From Vibrio panuliri (GTDB lineage: Bacteria; Pseudomonadota; Gammaproteobacteria; Enterobacterales; Vibrionaceae), in contig NZ_AP019654.1 of NCBI RefSeq assembly GCF_009938205.1, positions 372,001 through 436,000 on the forward strand: a DNA stretch of 64,000 nt, given 5' to 3'. A model generated the notes under the pieces. The model had not been told where the DNA came from. It did no database searches and saw only the letters and a program-made list of their open reading frames with translations. Of this stretch, positions 37,410 to 47,443 are shown in pieces (the stretch's first letter is position 1; each line of letters opens with the position of its first letter). The position numbers and the translations under genes are program-made.

Positions 37410-40400
37410 GTGAACTCAAGATTAAGTCGTATCGCACAAAGCTTACTCTGGGTGTTATTGACAGTAATGGTATTGCTTGCCATTGCTGTCACAACACTGC
37501 GTATTGCTTTGCCACAACTGAACCACTTTCAAAAAGAGATCCAAACTTGGGTTAACCAAGGCACAGGCTTTGAGTTTGATATTGGTGATATCAGTGGTTT
37601 TTGGCGAAATACCCACCCCTCTATCTCACTGGTGCAAGTGAGAGCAAATACGCCAGAAGGAAGTGGCATCGGCTTTGCGGCTGAAACGGTCGAAGTTGAG
37701 TTTGATCTGATTCAATCGGTTTTACAGCTCGAGCCAGTTGTCGCTGACTTAAATGTGCATGGGCTTAAGATTGATATCCGCTCTATTCAATGGGAAAAAA
37801 ATCTCAATCAAGCGCCAAAACTTGCCCCGAAGGGATCTCAAAAAAGCGTTGTTGAACAAATTGACAAGTTGCTTTTACGCCAACTGGATCACTTTACTTT
37901 AAGTGATTCAAGTGTGTTGTTTAACGCTCTCAATGGTGAGGAGCGCACGCTCAATATCGCGCAGTTGAAATGGCATAACCAAGAGAACCATCACGCTGCG
38001 GAAGGTGACATTACCATTCCTGAAGCGAAGATTAACTCGCTTAACGTTAAAGCCAACTTTATTGACCACGGCTCATTGGTGGATGTGTCGGGAGAATTCT
38101 ACCTTTCTGCTGAAAACATTCTGCTAACCAACTGGTTGACTGAGTACATGCAGGATGAGACCGGCATCGAAAAAGGTGAAGTGAGCCTAAATGGTTGGCT
38201 GACGGTCAATCATAGTAAGCCTGTTAACGCTTATCTTGAAGTTCTCCCTTCAGAGCTAATTTGGCAAGAAGGTGGGCGACATGAGTTGATGTTTGAGTCA
38301 GGTGTGTTCGAACTTGAACCAAGCGGCAATGGTTGGCAAGTAAATGCTCACTCACTTAAATTGCGCACCGATGACACTGAATGGCCAGAGCTTGATATTG
38401 CTTTCAATTGGCAAGACGAACGCTGGCAACTCAATGCTTCGCAACTTGATATTAGTGCTATCTCACCGTTGGTTAAGTTAGCGCCCAACTCTAGTCAGAT
38501 TACCGAGTTACTCCATACTTTCGCTTTAGGTGGAAGCCTAGAAGATATCCGAGTGCAAATGGGGAGTGAGATTGAGTCTATTAAATATTCGGCCAATCTT
38601 CGTCAGGGTCGAATGGCACAGTGGGAACTGCTGCCTGGCATTAATCACTTAGAAGCAAAAGTAAGTGGTGACTATCATCAAGCACGTGTGAAAGCGACGC
38701 TTCTTGATGACGTATTACCGTATGGCGATGTATTTCAAGCGCCGCTGCGTATTAAACAGGGTGAAGTGGATCTTGTTTGGCAAAACCTTGGTGAACAAGG
38801 TTGGCGACTATGGGCTGACAAAGTGACCGCAGCAACACCTGATTTGCAGGTATTAGGGGCGTTTCGATTAGACTTCCCAAGCGGGAAAAGTCCGTTCTTG
38901 TCGTTTTATGCTGAAGCTGATCTGTTTAATGCAGGGGAAACCTGGCGTTACCTGCCAACATTAGCGTTGGGTCAGGAGCTGACGGATTATCTCTCGACTG
39001 CGATTCAAGGCGGTAAAGTGAATACCGCAAAACTGCTTTGGTATGGTGAACTCAATGAGTTTCCATATGCTAATCACAACGGTATGTTCCAAGCTTGGGT
39101 TGGTTTAAAAGATGCGACATTTAGTTTTGATACCACTTGGCCTGCAATAACCAAGTTACAACTGGATTTGCTGTTTCAAAACGATGCAATGTACTTAGAC
39201 TCACACAGCGCGGTATTGCGCGGGGTTAAGGCGAGTCGAATTACCGGTCGTATTCCAGAGTTGGCAGAAGATGGTCATATAGAAATCGAAGCATCGGTGT
39301 CCGGTGATGGCGACAAAGTGCGAGATTACATGATGGCATCACCTTTGGTTGATTCTGTAGGGGCGGCGCTAACCGCTGTGCAGGTAGACGGTAAGGTAAC
39401 ATCAGATTTTCAGCTTAAAGTCCCTTTTGATGATTTTGATACCCGAGCTTGGGGTTATGCGGAGTTGAGTGGTAATGATGTCACCATTGATGCGCCACCA
39501 ATGGAACTGGATAAGGTCTCAGGTCGTATTGAGTTTGATAATGATGTGGTGAAAGCCGCAGGGCTTTCTGCCAATTTGCTTAGTCAACCTGTCGCGATTG
39601 ATTTCAGTGGAGAGAGCGCAAAAACAGGCTATAACATTGATATTGATGTTGTAGGGGATTGGGCAACAAAACCTCTAGCACCTTATGTCGGTGACCAGTG
39701 GTTAAAACCGATATCAGGCCATGTTCCTTGGCAGACCAACGTCGCGATTCAACTTAACGATATCGGTTTTACTTACCAAATAGATGCCAGTGCCGATATG
39801 CAGATGCTGGCCAGCCAATACCCATACCCATTGGGGCGCAAAATTGGAGAGAAAGGTAAGGCAACACTACAGGCATCAGGTAACCAAGAGACTGTTACTG
39901 CTCGATTGCAAATGCCAAACTTTAAGTATCAGACTGAAATTGATATTCGACCAGAGACGCCAGTGCTGACTGCGACTAATTTGGTGCTTGGTAAAGGCAG
40001 CTTCAAAATTAGCCCAATCGTCGGTCATGATTTGCAAATTAGAACGCAATCCTTTGATTTGGATGCATGGTTAGCGGCTCTAACTCATCCGACAGCCAAA
40101 CAAACCTATGCATTGGCACAATTAAATACACCGACAATCCCAACGCCTGAGCGGGTGAGTATTAAAGTCGATGAGTTAACGTTGGCGAATGTTGAGTGGA
40201 ATGATGTTCGTTTTGATGCCAAGCGAAAAAATCTTGGCTGGCATATGGCTTTAAACAGCCAACAAGCGGTGGGTGAGGCGAACTATATATCACCTTATGA
40301 TCTATCAGTTAAATTACAGCATTTGAACCTGTTCTTCCCTAAACTTGAAGAAGACGCGGTCAAACGACGCAGTCTATTTGAAGCTGAAGACCCAAGCTTA

Positions 40401-41285
40401 CCGCTGGTGGACGATTTTGATCGTAAGTTACATAAACAGCTGCCTAACATCACTTTGTCAATTGATGAACTGTGGGTACAGGGATACAAACTTGGTCAGG
40501 CACATCTTGATTTGCAACGTCAAGGTAACCGTCTTTATTGGCGAGATATTTCACTCAAAAGTGGTAGCAGTGAAGTGAAAGTGACCGGCAACTGGTTGTT
40601 GGATGGGGATAAGAGTCAGACTAATATGGATTTACTTATCTCAGGCGACAACAACAGTGAAGTTATGGAGCGCTTTGGTATTACATCGGGGATTCAAAAA
40701 GCCCCGTTTGATATTGATGCAAAGTTGAGTTGGCGTGGTTCACCTTGGGGAATGCGTGTGAGCAGTCTTTCAGGCAGTGTTAGCACGAAACTTGGCAAGG
40801 GTTTGATTTCCGATGTTAGCGGTGCGGCTAGATTGCTGGGCTTATTTAGTCTCGATTCTATCATTCGCAAAATGCAGCTCGATTTTAGTGATGTGTTTGA
40901 TAAAGGCATGGCGTTTAACTCGATTACCGGCAGCGGTGAGATTAAAAATGGCATTTTCCTCACCAACGATATTCGAATGGATGCCGTCGCGGGTGAGATG
41001 AATATCAAAGGCTTAGCGAATCTAAATAATAGAACGGTTGATGCGGAAGTGAATTTTGTGCCGGATATCACGTCAGGTATTCCGGTCTTAAGCGCCTTTG
41101 CCGTGGCACCGCAAACGGCACTCTATGTGTTGGCAATTACCACGGTGATCTCTCCGGTAGTTGAGGTCTTTACTCAGGTAGATTATGAAGTAAAAGGACC
41201 GTTGGACTCGCCGGTCGTAAAAGAACTCTCCCGCAGTAAAGGTGAGTTCAAACTGCCGAAGAAGTTGCTAGACGCCGTTGATTAA
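37410..41285 (+). CDS. yhdP: YhdP-family AsmA/TamB-like envelope protein
   Basis: Protein of 1291 residues with an N-terminal membrane helix at about 10-32 and a very long periplasmic beta-rich body of repeating amphipathic strands. The C-terminal AsmA2/DUF3971 part (FGITSGIQKAPFDIDAKLSW to SAFAVAPQTALYVLA) is typical. YhdP, TamB and YdbH help phospholipids cross to the outer membrane. The start is GTG at 37410 with AAGGTACGA upstream. Size and position after rng match E. coli yhdP. Confidence 0.94.
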   Translation: MNSRLSRIAQSLLWVLLTVMVLLAIAVTTLRIALPQLNHFQKEIQTWVNQGTGFEFDIGDISGFWRNTHPSISLVQVRANTPEGSGIGFAAETVEVEFDLIQSVLQLEPVVADLNVHGLKIDIRSIQWEKNLNQAPKLAPKGSQKSVVEQIDKLLLRQLDHFTLSDSSVLFNALNGEERTLNIAQLKWHNQENHHAAEGDITIPEAKINSLNVKANFIDHGSLVDVSGEFYLSAENILLTNWLTEYMQDETGIEKGEVSLNGWLTVNHSKPVNAYLEVLPSELIWQEGGRHELMFESGVFELEPSGNGWQVNAHSLKLRTDDTEWPELDIAFNWQDERWQLNASQLDISAISPLVKLAPNSSQITELLHTFALGGSLEDIRVQMGSEIESIKYSANLRQGRMAQWELLPGINHLEAKVSGDYHQARVKATLLDDVLPYGDVFQAPLRIKQGEVDLVWQNLGEQGWRLWADKVTAATPDLQVLGAFRLDFPSGKSPFLSFYAEADLFNAGETWRYLPTLALGQELTDYLSTAIQGGKVNTAKLLWYGELNEFPYANHNGMFQAWVGLKDATFSFDTTWPAITKLQLDLLFQNDAMYLDSHSAVLRGVKASRITGRIPELAEDGHIEIEASVSGDGDKVRDYMMASPLVDSVGAALTAVQVDGKVTSDFQLKVPFDDFDTRAWGYAELSGNDVTIDAPPMELDKVSGRIEFDNDVVKAAGLSANLLSQPVAIDFSGESAKTGYNIDIDVVGDWATKPLAPYVGDQWLKPISGHVPWQTNVAIQLNDIGFTYQIDASADMQMLASQYPYPLGRKIGEKGKATLQASGNQETVTARLQMPNFKYQTEIDIRPETPVLTATNLVLGKGSFKISPIVGHDLQIRTQSFDLDAWLAALTHPTAKQTYALAQLNTPTIPTPERVSIKVDELTLANVEWNDVRFDAKRKNLGWHMALNSQQAVGEANYISPYDLSVKLQHLNLFFPKLEEDAVKRRSLFEAEDPSLPLVDDFDRKLHKQLPNITLSIDELWVQGYKLGQAHLDLQRQGNRLYWRDISLKSGSSEVKVTGNWLLDGDKSQTNMDLLISGDNNSEVMERFGITSGIQKAPFDIDAKLSWRGSPWGMRVSSLSGSVSTKLGKGLISDVSGAARLLGLFSLDSIIRKMQLDFSDVFDKGMAFNSITGSGEIKNGIFLTNDIRMDAVAGEMNIKGLANLNNRTVDAEVNFVPDITSGIPVLSAFAVAPQTALYVLAITTVISPVVEVFTQVDYEVKGPLDSPVVKELSRSKGEFKLPKKLLDAVD

Positions 41286-41297
41286 GGAGTACTGCTC

Positions 41298-42116
41298 ATG
41301 GAAAGAGTTGGCTTGATTCAGATGACTTCAGGGCCCGATCCTGAGATTAATTTAGCGTACATTGAGCAGCAAGTGGCAGCGCTTGCTGAACAAGGAGCAA
41401 AATGGGTAATTACGCCTGAGAACTCAATCGTTTTTGGTTCGCGGCGTGATTACCATCAATATGCTGAGCCATTACAAAGTGGTGCTTTGCAAACTCGTAT
41501 TAGTGACATAGCGAAGCGCTACGGAGTTTGGTTGTTGATTGGTAGTATGCCCATTCTGCGAGGCACAGATGTAACCACGACCTTATTGGTCTTCAATGAC
41601 TTAGGTAATTTGGTCGCACATTATGACAAGCTACATATGTTTGATGTCGATGTTGCCGATAGTCATCAGCGCTATCGAGAGTCAGAGACTTTCAAACCAG
41701 GGGCGGAGATTGTGACGATAGAGACGCCTTTCGCCCACTTGGGGCTGACTATTTGTTATGATGTGCGCTTCCCACAACTGTATAGTGAGTTAGCTCGCAA
41801 AGGCGCGAATATTATCGTCGTTCCCGCAGCCTTCACTGCGGTGACTGGGCAAGCTCATTGGCAACCTTTATTGACTGCTCGCGCGATAGAAACACAGTCT
41901 TGGATTGTTGCCGTAAACCAAACAGGTACCCATCAAGGTGGACGACAAACTTGGGGGCACTCCATGGTGATCTCGCCATGGGGCGACGTGTTTGCAAGTT
42001 TAGATGACGCTGTGGGTAATCTATTGGTTGAGATAGATTTACAAGCAGTGACTGAAATCAGAGCGACGATGCCGGTGATGAGCCACAACCGCTTTGATAA
42101 TCGAATTAAAATGTAA
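41298..42116 (+). CDS. Carbon-nitrogen hydrolase, Nit1/deaminated-glutathione amidase type
   Basis: Nitrilase-superfamily amidase of 272 residues. The catalytic triad is visible as E41 (TPENSIVF), K111 (HYDKLHMFDVD) and C153 (LTICYDVRFPQLY). The HMFDVD and CYDVRFP motifs point to the Nit1/NitFhit and YbeM branch, which removes deaminated glutathione as metabolite repair. It lies 12 bp after yhdP and 9 bp before tldD, so it is in one operon with both. The substrate is inferred from family. Confidence 0.88.
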   Translation: MERVGLIQMTSGPDPEINLAYIEQQVAALAEQGAKWVITPENSIVFGSRRDYHQYAEPLQSGALQTRISDIAKRYGVWLLIGSMPILRGTDVTTTLLVFNDLGNLVAHYDKLHMFDVDVADSHQRYRESETFKPGAEIVTIETPFAHLGLTICYDVRFPQLYSELARKGANIIVVPAAFTAVTGQAHWQPLLTARAIETQSWIVAVNQTGTHQGGRQTWGHSMVISPWGDVFASLDDAVGNLLVEIDLQAVTEIRATMPVMSHNRFDNRIKM

Positions 42117-42125
42117 GAGCGAAAT

Positions 42126-43571
42126 ATGACAATTAATCACGTAGAAGAAGCCCTACTAAAACCTGCTGGTTTATCCGAGCAGGATATCGCGAGCACACTA
42201 GAAAGCATTGCGACTCGTCAGATTGACTACGCTGATATCTATTTCCAATCCAGTTGGCATGAGTCTTTGGTATTAGAAGATAGCATTATCAAAGATGGCT
42301 CATTCAATATCGATTGCGGTCTTGGTGTCCGTGCAGTGACGGGTGAAAAAACGGGCTTTGCCTACTCAGATCAGATTCAGCTTGAAGGCTTGAAGCAAAG
42401 TGCTATTGCCGCACGCGGCATTGCCCAGCAAGGCCAGAATGGCAAAGTGCAAGCTTTCAAACGTTTTGATAATCAAGCTTACTATGCGGCGGTAAACCCG
42501 TTAGAAACATGGCAGAAGCAGCAGAAAACAGCCCTGCTTAAAGAGCTTGATGCATACATCCGAACCAAAGAACCACTGGTGCAAGAAGTGTCGATCAGTC
42601 TAAGTGGTGTTCATGAGCAAATGCTGGTGGCCGCGACAGATGGCACCTATGCGGGCGATGTGCGTCCGTTGGTTCGCTTGTCTATTACCGTATTGGCACA
42701 GCGTGGTGAACGTCGTGAGCGCGGTAGTGCAGGTGGTGGCGGTCGCTATACTTACGATTATTTCTTAACTTCGCAGCAAGGTCAGCAAGTCGCGTATCAA
42801 TTTGCAGATGAAGCGATTCGTATGGCTTTAGTTAATTTGGAAGCGGATGCGGCACCGGCGGGCACTATGCCAGTGGTATTAGGTTCGGGCTGGCCAGGCG
42901 TACTACTGCATGAGGCAGTTGGTCATGGTTTAGAAGGTGATTTTAACCGTAAAGAGTCTTCAGTATTTAGTGGCCGTATTGGTGAACAAGTCACTTCTAA
43001 GCACTGTACCATTGTTGATGATGGAACGTTGACAGACCTGCGTGGCTCACTGAACGTTGATGACGAGGGTGTTGCAGGTCAATACAACACGCTGATTGAA
43101 AATGGTGTACTAAAAGGTTACATGCAAGATAAGTTAAATGCTCGCTTAATGGGGGTTGCGCCAACAGGTAACGGCCGTCGCGAGTCATACGCACACTTAC
43201 CAATGCCACGCATGACCAATACTTATATGTTACCAGGTGAGCATACGCCAGAAGAAATTATCTCAACGGTGAAGAAAGGTCTGTATGCGCCAAACTTTGG
43301 TGGTGGCCAAGTCGATATCACGTCCGGTAAGTTTGTTTTCTCGACGTCAGAAGCCTACCTTATCGAAGATGGTAAGATTACACGCCCTGTAAAAGGTGCC
43401 ACACTAATCGGTTCTGGGATTGAAGCCATGCAGCAAGTGTCGATGGTGGGTAATGACCTTAGTATCGACCGCGGCGTTGGTGTGTGCGGGAAAGCTGGGC
43501 AAAGTGTACCGGTTGGCGTTGGTCAACCAACCTTGAAACTAGATTCAATCACGGTTGGTGGTACGGAGTAG
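42126..43571 (+). CDS. tldD: Metalloprotease subunit TldD
   Basis: Zinc protease of 481 residues that acts with TldE/PmbA on unfolded or small peptides such as microcin and CcdA. The HExxxH metal site is HEAVGH at 262-267 within [13 protein letters not shown]. The C-terminal [19 protein letters not shown] is typical. Its TldE partner is not in this window. It ends in a very strong terminator. Confidence 0.97.
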   Translation: MTINHVEEALLKPAGLSEQDIASTLESIATRQIDYADIYFQSSWHESLVLEDSIIKDGSFNIDCGLGVRAVTGEKTGFAYSDQIQLEGLKQSAIAARGIAQQGQNGKVQAFKRFDNQAYYAAVNPLETWQKQQKTALLKELDAYIRTKEPLVQEVSISLSGVHEQMLVAATDGTYAGDVRPLVRLSITVLAQRGERRERGSAGGGGRYTYDYFLTSQQGQQVAYQFADEAIRMALVNLEADAAPAGTMPVVLGSGWPGVLLHEAVGHGLEGDFNRKESSVFSGRIGEQVTSKHCTIVDDGTLTDLRGSLNVDDEGVAGQYNTLIENGVLKGYMQDKLNARLMGVAPTGNGRRESYAHLPMPRMTNTYMLPGEHTPEEIISTVKKGLYAPNFGGGQVDITSGKFVFSTSEAYLIEDGKITRPVKGATLIGSGIEAMQQVSMVGNDLSIDRGVGVCGKAGQSVPVGVGQPTLKLDSITVGGTE

Positions 43572-43634
43572 CAGTTTTAGCAGCGAGAGCACTTCGTTTG
43601 ATAATTGAAAAGTGCTTGTTCGATTTTCCGCTCT

Positions 43635-43672
43635 AACAACAAGGCTGACGTAATGACGTCAGCCTTGTTGTT
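43635..43672 (+). terminator. Terminator of tldD
   Basis: A 17-bp perfect stem starting AACAACAAGGCTGACGT around loop AATG, followed by a short T run. It is the longest uninterrupted stem that I see in the window. Confidence 0.9.
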
Positions 43673-43707
43673 TTTAAGGGAATAAATGCTCATTTTCTTG
43701 AATCTAG

Positions 43708-43781
43708 TTTTTTAGTGCTTCGCTCTCCATTCTAAAATCTCAGCTCTCAGCTCTCATTTCTTCAAGCGTAGCGCCTAAAAA
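43708..43781. repeat. Repeat-like element with imperfect terminal inverted repeats beside arcA
   Basis: TTTTTTAGTGCTTCGCT (43708-43724) and AGCGTAGCGCCTAAAAA (43765-43781) are imperfect inverted repeats. Between them are CT-rich units with a tandem CAGCTCT pair (43741-43754). It ends 2 bp from the arcA stop. A CT-rich block with AAAGCGAAGC and GCGCTTTT words recurs at 59328-59394 beside apaH. It has no coding potential. Confidence 0.5.
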
Positions 43782-43782
43782 C

Positions 43783-45003
43783 TCAAATTCCCTCTCGCTC
43801 AATTGGGCAGCTCATACAGCGAGCGCCACCCCGACCTCTACCCAGTTCATTGCCTGGTATTGGCAATACGGTTATCCCTGCTTTGTCATATTTCTCATTA
43901 GTGTAGACATTGCGTTCATAGCCAATGACGACACCGGGTTTGACCGTCAGGACATTGTTGGCGTCATTCCATTGCTCTCGTTCGGCCTCGTAATTATCAC
44001 CACCTGTTGTGATAATCTTAAGCGCATCTAAGCCAAGCGCTTTTTCGATCGAACCAGTAAGATCATTGGTTTGTTTTATCTGCAACTGACCATCTCCCTT
44101 TGGTGTTAAACACCAAGTATTCATATCTTTACGTACGATTTCAGGGTAGAGCGAGAACGTATCAACATCCATATGAGTCATCACAGTATCTAAATGCATG
44201 CAAGCGCGATTTTTGGGTAGCTCTGTGACTATCACTTGGTCGGCTTGGCGATGTTTAAACAGCGCAGCCGCCAAATTCTCAATCCCTTGTGAGGTAGTGC
44301 GTTCAGACATGCCTATTAGCACTGCACCTTTACCGATAACGAGAACATCTCCGCCCTCTATCGTTGCGTTATCATAATATAGGTCTTCATTGCCAAAGTA
44401 TTTGATAAAATCTTGTCCGGAAAAAACAGGGTGCCAACGATAAATGGCTCTAAGATGATTGGTTTCACGTTGACGGGCGGGCATCATCATAGGATTAAGA
44501 GAAACTCCGCCATATACCCAACATGATGTATCTCGGGTAAAAAGATGATTAGGTAATGGTTCAATCGCGAAATCTAATGCACGGTTAAGTTTCGGTAAGA
44601 TTGATGCGGATTTAAACGGTAGCTCAGAGTATGCCAACCCGCCGAGTAATACACACGCCAAATGTTCGTTATCCATTTCCGAGAGATAATCACGAAAATC
44701 ACGTCCAAACATTGGACCGTAGCGAAAGTCTGAAATTTGAGTATCGAGTAACCATTGACGAGCCTCAGCGACTTCTAACGTCTCAACCAGCAAATCATGC
44801 AGTAGCAAGACTTCGACATCTTGTTGTTTGAGTGTATTTGCGAAAACATCGTGTTCATCACCGGCCGCATCCACTGCGAGCACATCATCAAACAGCAGCT
44901 CGTGGCAATTTGATGGTGTTAAGTGAGTGAGCGCACGCTCAGGTCTATGTAACAGAACTCGCTTTAGTTGACCAACTTCAGAGCCGACATACAACTTACT
45001 CAT
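43783..45003 (-). CDS. arcA: Arginine deiminase
   Basis: Hydrolyses arginine to citrulline and ammonia, first step of the ADI pathway giving ATP and acid resistance. Length is 406 residues. [12 protein letters not shown], the EGGDVLVIG guanidinium site and [10 protein letters not shown] are visible. The catalytic cysteine is C396 in the C-terminal CMSCPIER. No arcB, arcC or antiporter gene adjoins it here, although ADI genes are often clustered. AAGGATACAAA precedes ATG at 45003. The 277 bp upstream hold its promoter but no site that I can assign with confidence. Confidence 0.96.
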   Translation of the reverse strand: MSKLYVGSEVGQLKRVLLHRPERALTHLTPSNCHELLFDDVLAVDAAGDEHDVFANTLKQQDVEVLLLHDLLVETLEVAEARQWLLDTQISDFRYGPMFGRDFRDYLSEMDNEHLACVLLGGLAYSELPFKSASILPKLNRALDFAIEPLPNHLFTRDTSCWVYGGVSLNPMMMPARQRETNHLRAIYRWHPVFSGQDFIKYFGNEDLYYDNATIEGGDVLVIGKGAVLIGMSERTTSQGIENLAAALFKHRQADQVIVTELPKNRACMHLDTVMTHMDVDTFSLYPEIVRKDMNTWCLTPKGDGQLQIKQTNDLTGSIEKALGLDALKIITTGGDNYEAEREQWNDANNVLTVKPGVVIGYERNVYTNEKYDKAGITVLPIPGNELGRGRGGARCMSCPIEREGI

Positions 45004-45280
45004 TTTGTATCCTTACTTTGATTCCTGTTCTATTTATGACAATGTTAATGAAAAGATGCAAGCTTGTTTTATGGAATTAACATCTGGCTATTATCGAAAT
45101 TACAGAAACTTATATGGCAATTGGTGGCTATATTACGAATAAACCTACAGTTAGGATTTCGTAACAACTTAACTTTATGAGTACCTATGCTGGAATTGAA
45201 TGGTATGGTTTTGCCAGTTTATCCTTGTGAAGTTAATCTTTACCCGGAAATTCTATCAATTGGCGGCAGTTTTTGTTTGA

Positions 45281-45556
45281 TTATGCAAACTTGATGATCT
45301 GCATGAAATCGACGTTAGCGCTCATAAATAGGCATTTATCATTAAAATAGGACGATTTGCACAACGATACTTTATCCTGAAGTGGTTGATTCTCATAAAG
45401 TGAGCCTTTGATCGTTTTAAGCAGATAAAGCTCAATGAGACACAAGATCGTAAGAAAGATCATACCAAGCAGCGATTCTAGGTAGTATTTTTTGTTGAAC
45501 CGTGCGATATTTCGTCGCGAGAAATCGTCAAATATTGTTATCACACTCTGGAGCAC
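45281..45556 (-). CDS. Small bitopic membrane protein candidate, unknown function
   Basis: Not recognised. The frame of up to 91 residues starts at GTG 45556, or at a second GTG at 45544; neither has a good ribosome site. A basic N-terminus ([16 protein letters not shown]) is followed by a membrane helix at about 29-47 ([19 protein letters not shown]). A short domain with two cysteines ([11 protein letters not shown]) would lie in the periplasm by the positive-inside rule. Codon choice looks like neighbouring real genes. The start is 5 bp from the divergent rraB start, so rraB regulatory DNA would lie inside it. Confidence 0.5.
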   Translation of the reverse strand: MLQSVITIFDDFSRRNIARFNKKYYLESLLGMIFLTILCLIELYLLKTIKGSLYENQPLQDKVSLCKSSYFNDKCLFMSANVDFMQIIKFA

Positions 45557-45560
45557 AACT

Positions 45561-45980
45561 ATGTCTCACGAAGATGAATATCTATCAGTAGAAGAATTAA
45601 TTGAGATTCAAAAGGAAGAGACTCGCGATATTATCCAAGCATTGCTAGAAGATGGCAGTGATCCAGATGCGTTATACGAAATTGAGCATCACCTTTTTGC
45701 TGAAGATTTTGACACACTAGAGAAAGCGGTGGTTGAAGCGTTTAAGATGGGTTTCGAAGTGCTAGAAGCTGAAGAAACTGAAGACGAAGACGGCAACAAG
45801 CTATTGTGTTGCGATGCAACAATGGAGTCGGCACTTAATCCAGAAGCAATTGATGCTCAAGTGGAAAAGCTGGTTCATCTGGCTGAAAAATACGACATCA
45901 TCTACGACGGTTGGGGTACTTACTACGAAGGTGAAGACGCGCTTTATTCTGAAGAAGATGAAGACGACGAAGATTACTAA
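45561..45980 (+). CDS. rraB: Regulator of ribonuclease E activity B
   Basis: Acidic protein of 139 residues that binds RNase E and changes degradosome make-up. ATG at 45561 gives [20 protein letters not shown], the family start; CTGGAG is 8 bases upstream. A longer frame from 45492 is not supported. The C-terminus is strongly acidic ([10 protein letters not shown]). A clear terminator follows. RNase G, a relative of its target, is encoded in the same window, but RraB is known to act on RNase E. Confidence 0.94.
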   Translation: MSHEDEYLSVEELIEIQKEETRDIIQALLEDGSDPDALYEIEHHLFAEDFDTLEKAVVEAFKMGFEVLEAEETEDEDGNKLLCCDATMESALNPEAIDAQVEKLVHLAEKYDIIYDGWGTYYEGEDALYSEEDEDDEDY

Positions 45981-46006
45981 GTTTGTCCCACAGGTTTAGT
46001 GTAATG

Positions 46007-46030
46007 AATACCAGCTTTCGAGCTGGTATT
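46007..46030 (+). terminator. Terminator of rraB
   Basis: AATACCAGCT and its complement form a 10-bp stem with a TTCG tetraloop, followed by TTTGTTT. Confidence 0.9.
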
Positions 46031-46109
46031 TTTGTTTCTGGGAGCTATCTATTGAGACGTGTATTCTCTATAATCAACAAAATATTGATCTAGCGCAAGT
46101 TTGAATAAG

Positions 46110-46913
46110 ATGGAACTCTCTCTCGCCGGTCTTTGGCAACTCTCTCCTTTGACTGATTTAACGATCCCTCAAGACGATATAACGTTTCCCGCGCCTTTAA
46201 GCCAGATTTTACCTAGCTCTCTTGCTCAATCGCAGATAGTGGAGCAAGAATGGCATTTAATGCACGACATTGAAGTTGATGAATCTATGTTGGCGTTCCC
46301 CGCTGTTGATCTTGTGATTGGTGGTGTCGATTACCATGCCGAGGTCAGAGTTAATGGCGTCGCTGTATTTGATTGCGATGGTACGCAATCGCTATATAAA
46401 AAGGATATCCGCCCATACTTGCAACTAGGACGTAATCGATTTGAAATACTGTTTCTCCATCAAGATGACGATTGGTTAGTTGACGATATCGAACTTGAAC
46501 GCGTATGTAATTTGGGTAATAAAGATGTGGTTAAGCATGATGAACGTCTTGGGATTTGGGTTGCCCCTTATCTGCAGTTTATACGTCATGTCCGCTTAGA
46601 TTACGTGGCGACAGAGCAGATTTGGCACCATGGTGGAGGGTGTGAGTTTAAGGTGGATCTCTACTACACCACTTATGCTGCGGGACTGGTATCAGCATCT
46701 GTTAAGTTCAATGGTATGACCTATCATCTGCCTATTGATGTGCGTAACAATCAGACCAGCGCATTGTTTCAAGTGGATGCACCTATCTATTTTGATCTTA
46801 ACCAGCCCAATGCTGATCATTTGTATCAACTTGAGGTGGTTTTAGACGGTCAGACGCAACACTATAAAGTTGGCTTGAGTGAGGATTACTGTGTTCAGCA
46901 TTACCCCGTTTAA
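46110..46913 (+). CDS. Orphan glycoside-hydrolase-2-type sugar-binding domain protein
   Basis: Cytosolic protein of 267 residues without signal peptide. The start MELSLAGLWQLSPL and the core LVIGGVDYHAEVRVNGVAVF followed by a GRNRFEILF strand are typical of the jelly-roll N-terminal domain of beta-mannosidase and beta-galactosidase (GH2). LGIWVAPYLQF resembles the end of that domain, and a second beta domain follows. No TIM-barrel catalytic domain is present, so hydrolase activity is unlikely. ATG at 46110 is chosen; an in-frame TTG at 46101 is possible. The stop directly abuts the stop of the convergent DUF2061 gene with no spacer. Confidence 0.75.
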   Translation: MELSLAGLWQLSPLTDLTIPQDDITFPAPLSQILPSSLAQSQIVEQEWHLMHDIEVDESMLAFPAVDLVIGGVDYHAEVRVNGVAVFDCDGTQSLYKKDIRPYLQLGRNRFEILFLHQDDDWLVDDIELERVCNLGNKDVVKHDERLGIWVAPYLQFIRHVRLDYVATEQIWHHGGGCEFKVDLYYTTYAAGLVSASVKFNGMTYHLPIDVRNNQTSALFQVDAPIYFDLNQPNADHLYQLEVVLDGQTQHYKVGLSEDYCVQHYPV

Positions 46914-47303
46914 TTAATGGGCGCCAGTCAGTTGATAACGTTGCGATTGCTTACGTAACCAGACCTTCTCATGGAAGTAGTAGGCACAGGTGTTAATGGT
47001 GGGTTCTATCGCAGCCATAATACCGCCGACAAAGGCATCACCCGTTAATAGATATACTACGCCAAAGGCAACGCTAAAGTGAACGATAGCAAAGCTTGAG
47101 GTCTTGATTTTAGGGTTGCGCGAAAGTTGCGTTAGGGCTGGAGTTTTGCTCCACACCAGTTCATGGAAGTAGAAAGCGACAGTGTTCACGCTTGGTTCAA
47201 GCATGGCAATCATACTACCAATGATAATATCACCGGTCAGTAGGTATGCTACGGTAAAGGCGATCGAAAAATGAATGCTGGCAAAAGTAAGTGTCTTTTT
47301 CAT
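46914..47303 (-). CDS. Tandem DUF2061 membrane protein
   Basis: Membrane protein of 129 residues made of two copies of the DUF2061 unit. Copy one (about 5-55) has FASIHFSIAFTVAYLLTGD and EPSVNTVAFYFHELVW. Copy two (about 70-122) has FAIVHFSVAFGVVYLLTGD and EPTINTCAYYFHEKVW. Four helices are predicted. The function of the family is unknown. It lies 140 bp downstream of the universal stress gene on the same strand, behind that gene's terminator, so it probably has its own promoter. Confidence 0.85.
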   Translation of the reverse strand: MKKTLTFASIHFSIAFTVAYLLTGDIIIGSMIAMLEPSVNTVAFYFHELVWSKTPALTQLSRNPKIKTSSFAIVHFSVAFGVVYLLTGDAFVGGIMAAIEPTINTCAYYFHEKVWLRKQSQRYQLTGAH

Positions 47304-47403
47304 AATTTAAAATCATTGGTCAGTGGTGATGAAACAATTATCACTGATGATTTTAAATAAAGATAATGGCTAGAAATGATTTGTTTGATAGGTATAAACT
47401 ATT

Positions 47404-47430
47404 AAAAAGGCGCTCATGAGAGCGCCTTTT
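47404..47430 (-). terminator. Terminator of the universal stress protein gene
   Basis: An AAAAGGCGCTC stem with its complement and loop ATG, and on the minus strand a TTTTTAAT tail, 14 bp past the stop codon. Confidence 0.88.
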
Positions 47431-47443
47431 GTACTTAGTGGAG

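Noticed and set aside
45188..45295. 35-codon plus-strand frame beginning MLELNGMVLPVY
   Set aside because: No ribosome site, and it overlaps the end of the stronger small membrane protein candidate; too short to support.
46110..46913. A decayed beta-galactosidase gene
   Set aside because: The frame is intact and ends exactly at the neighbouring gene; no catalytic-domain remnants are visible downstream.
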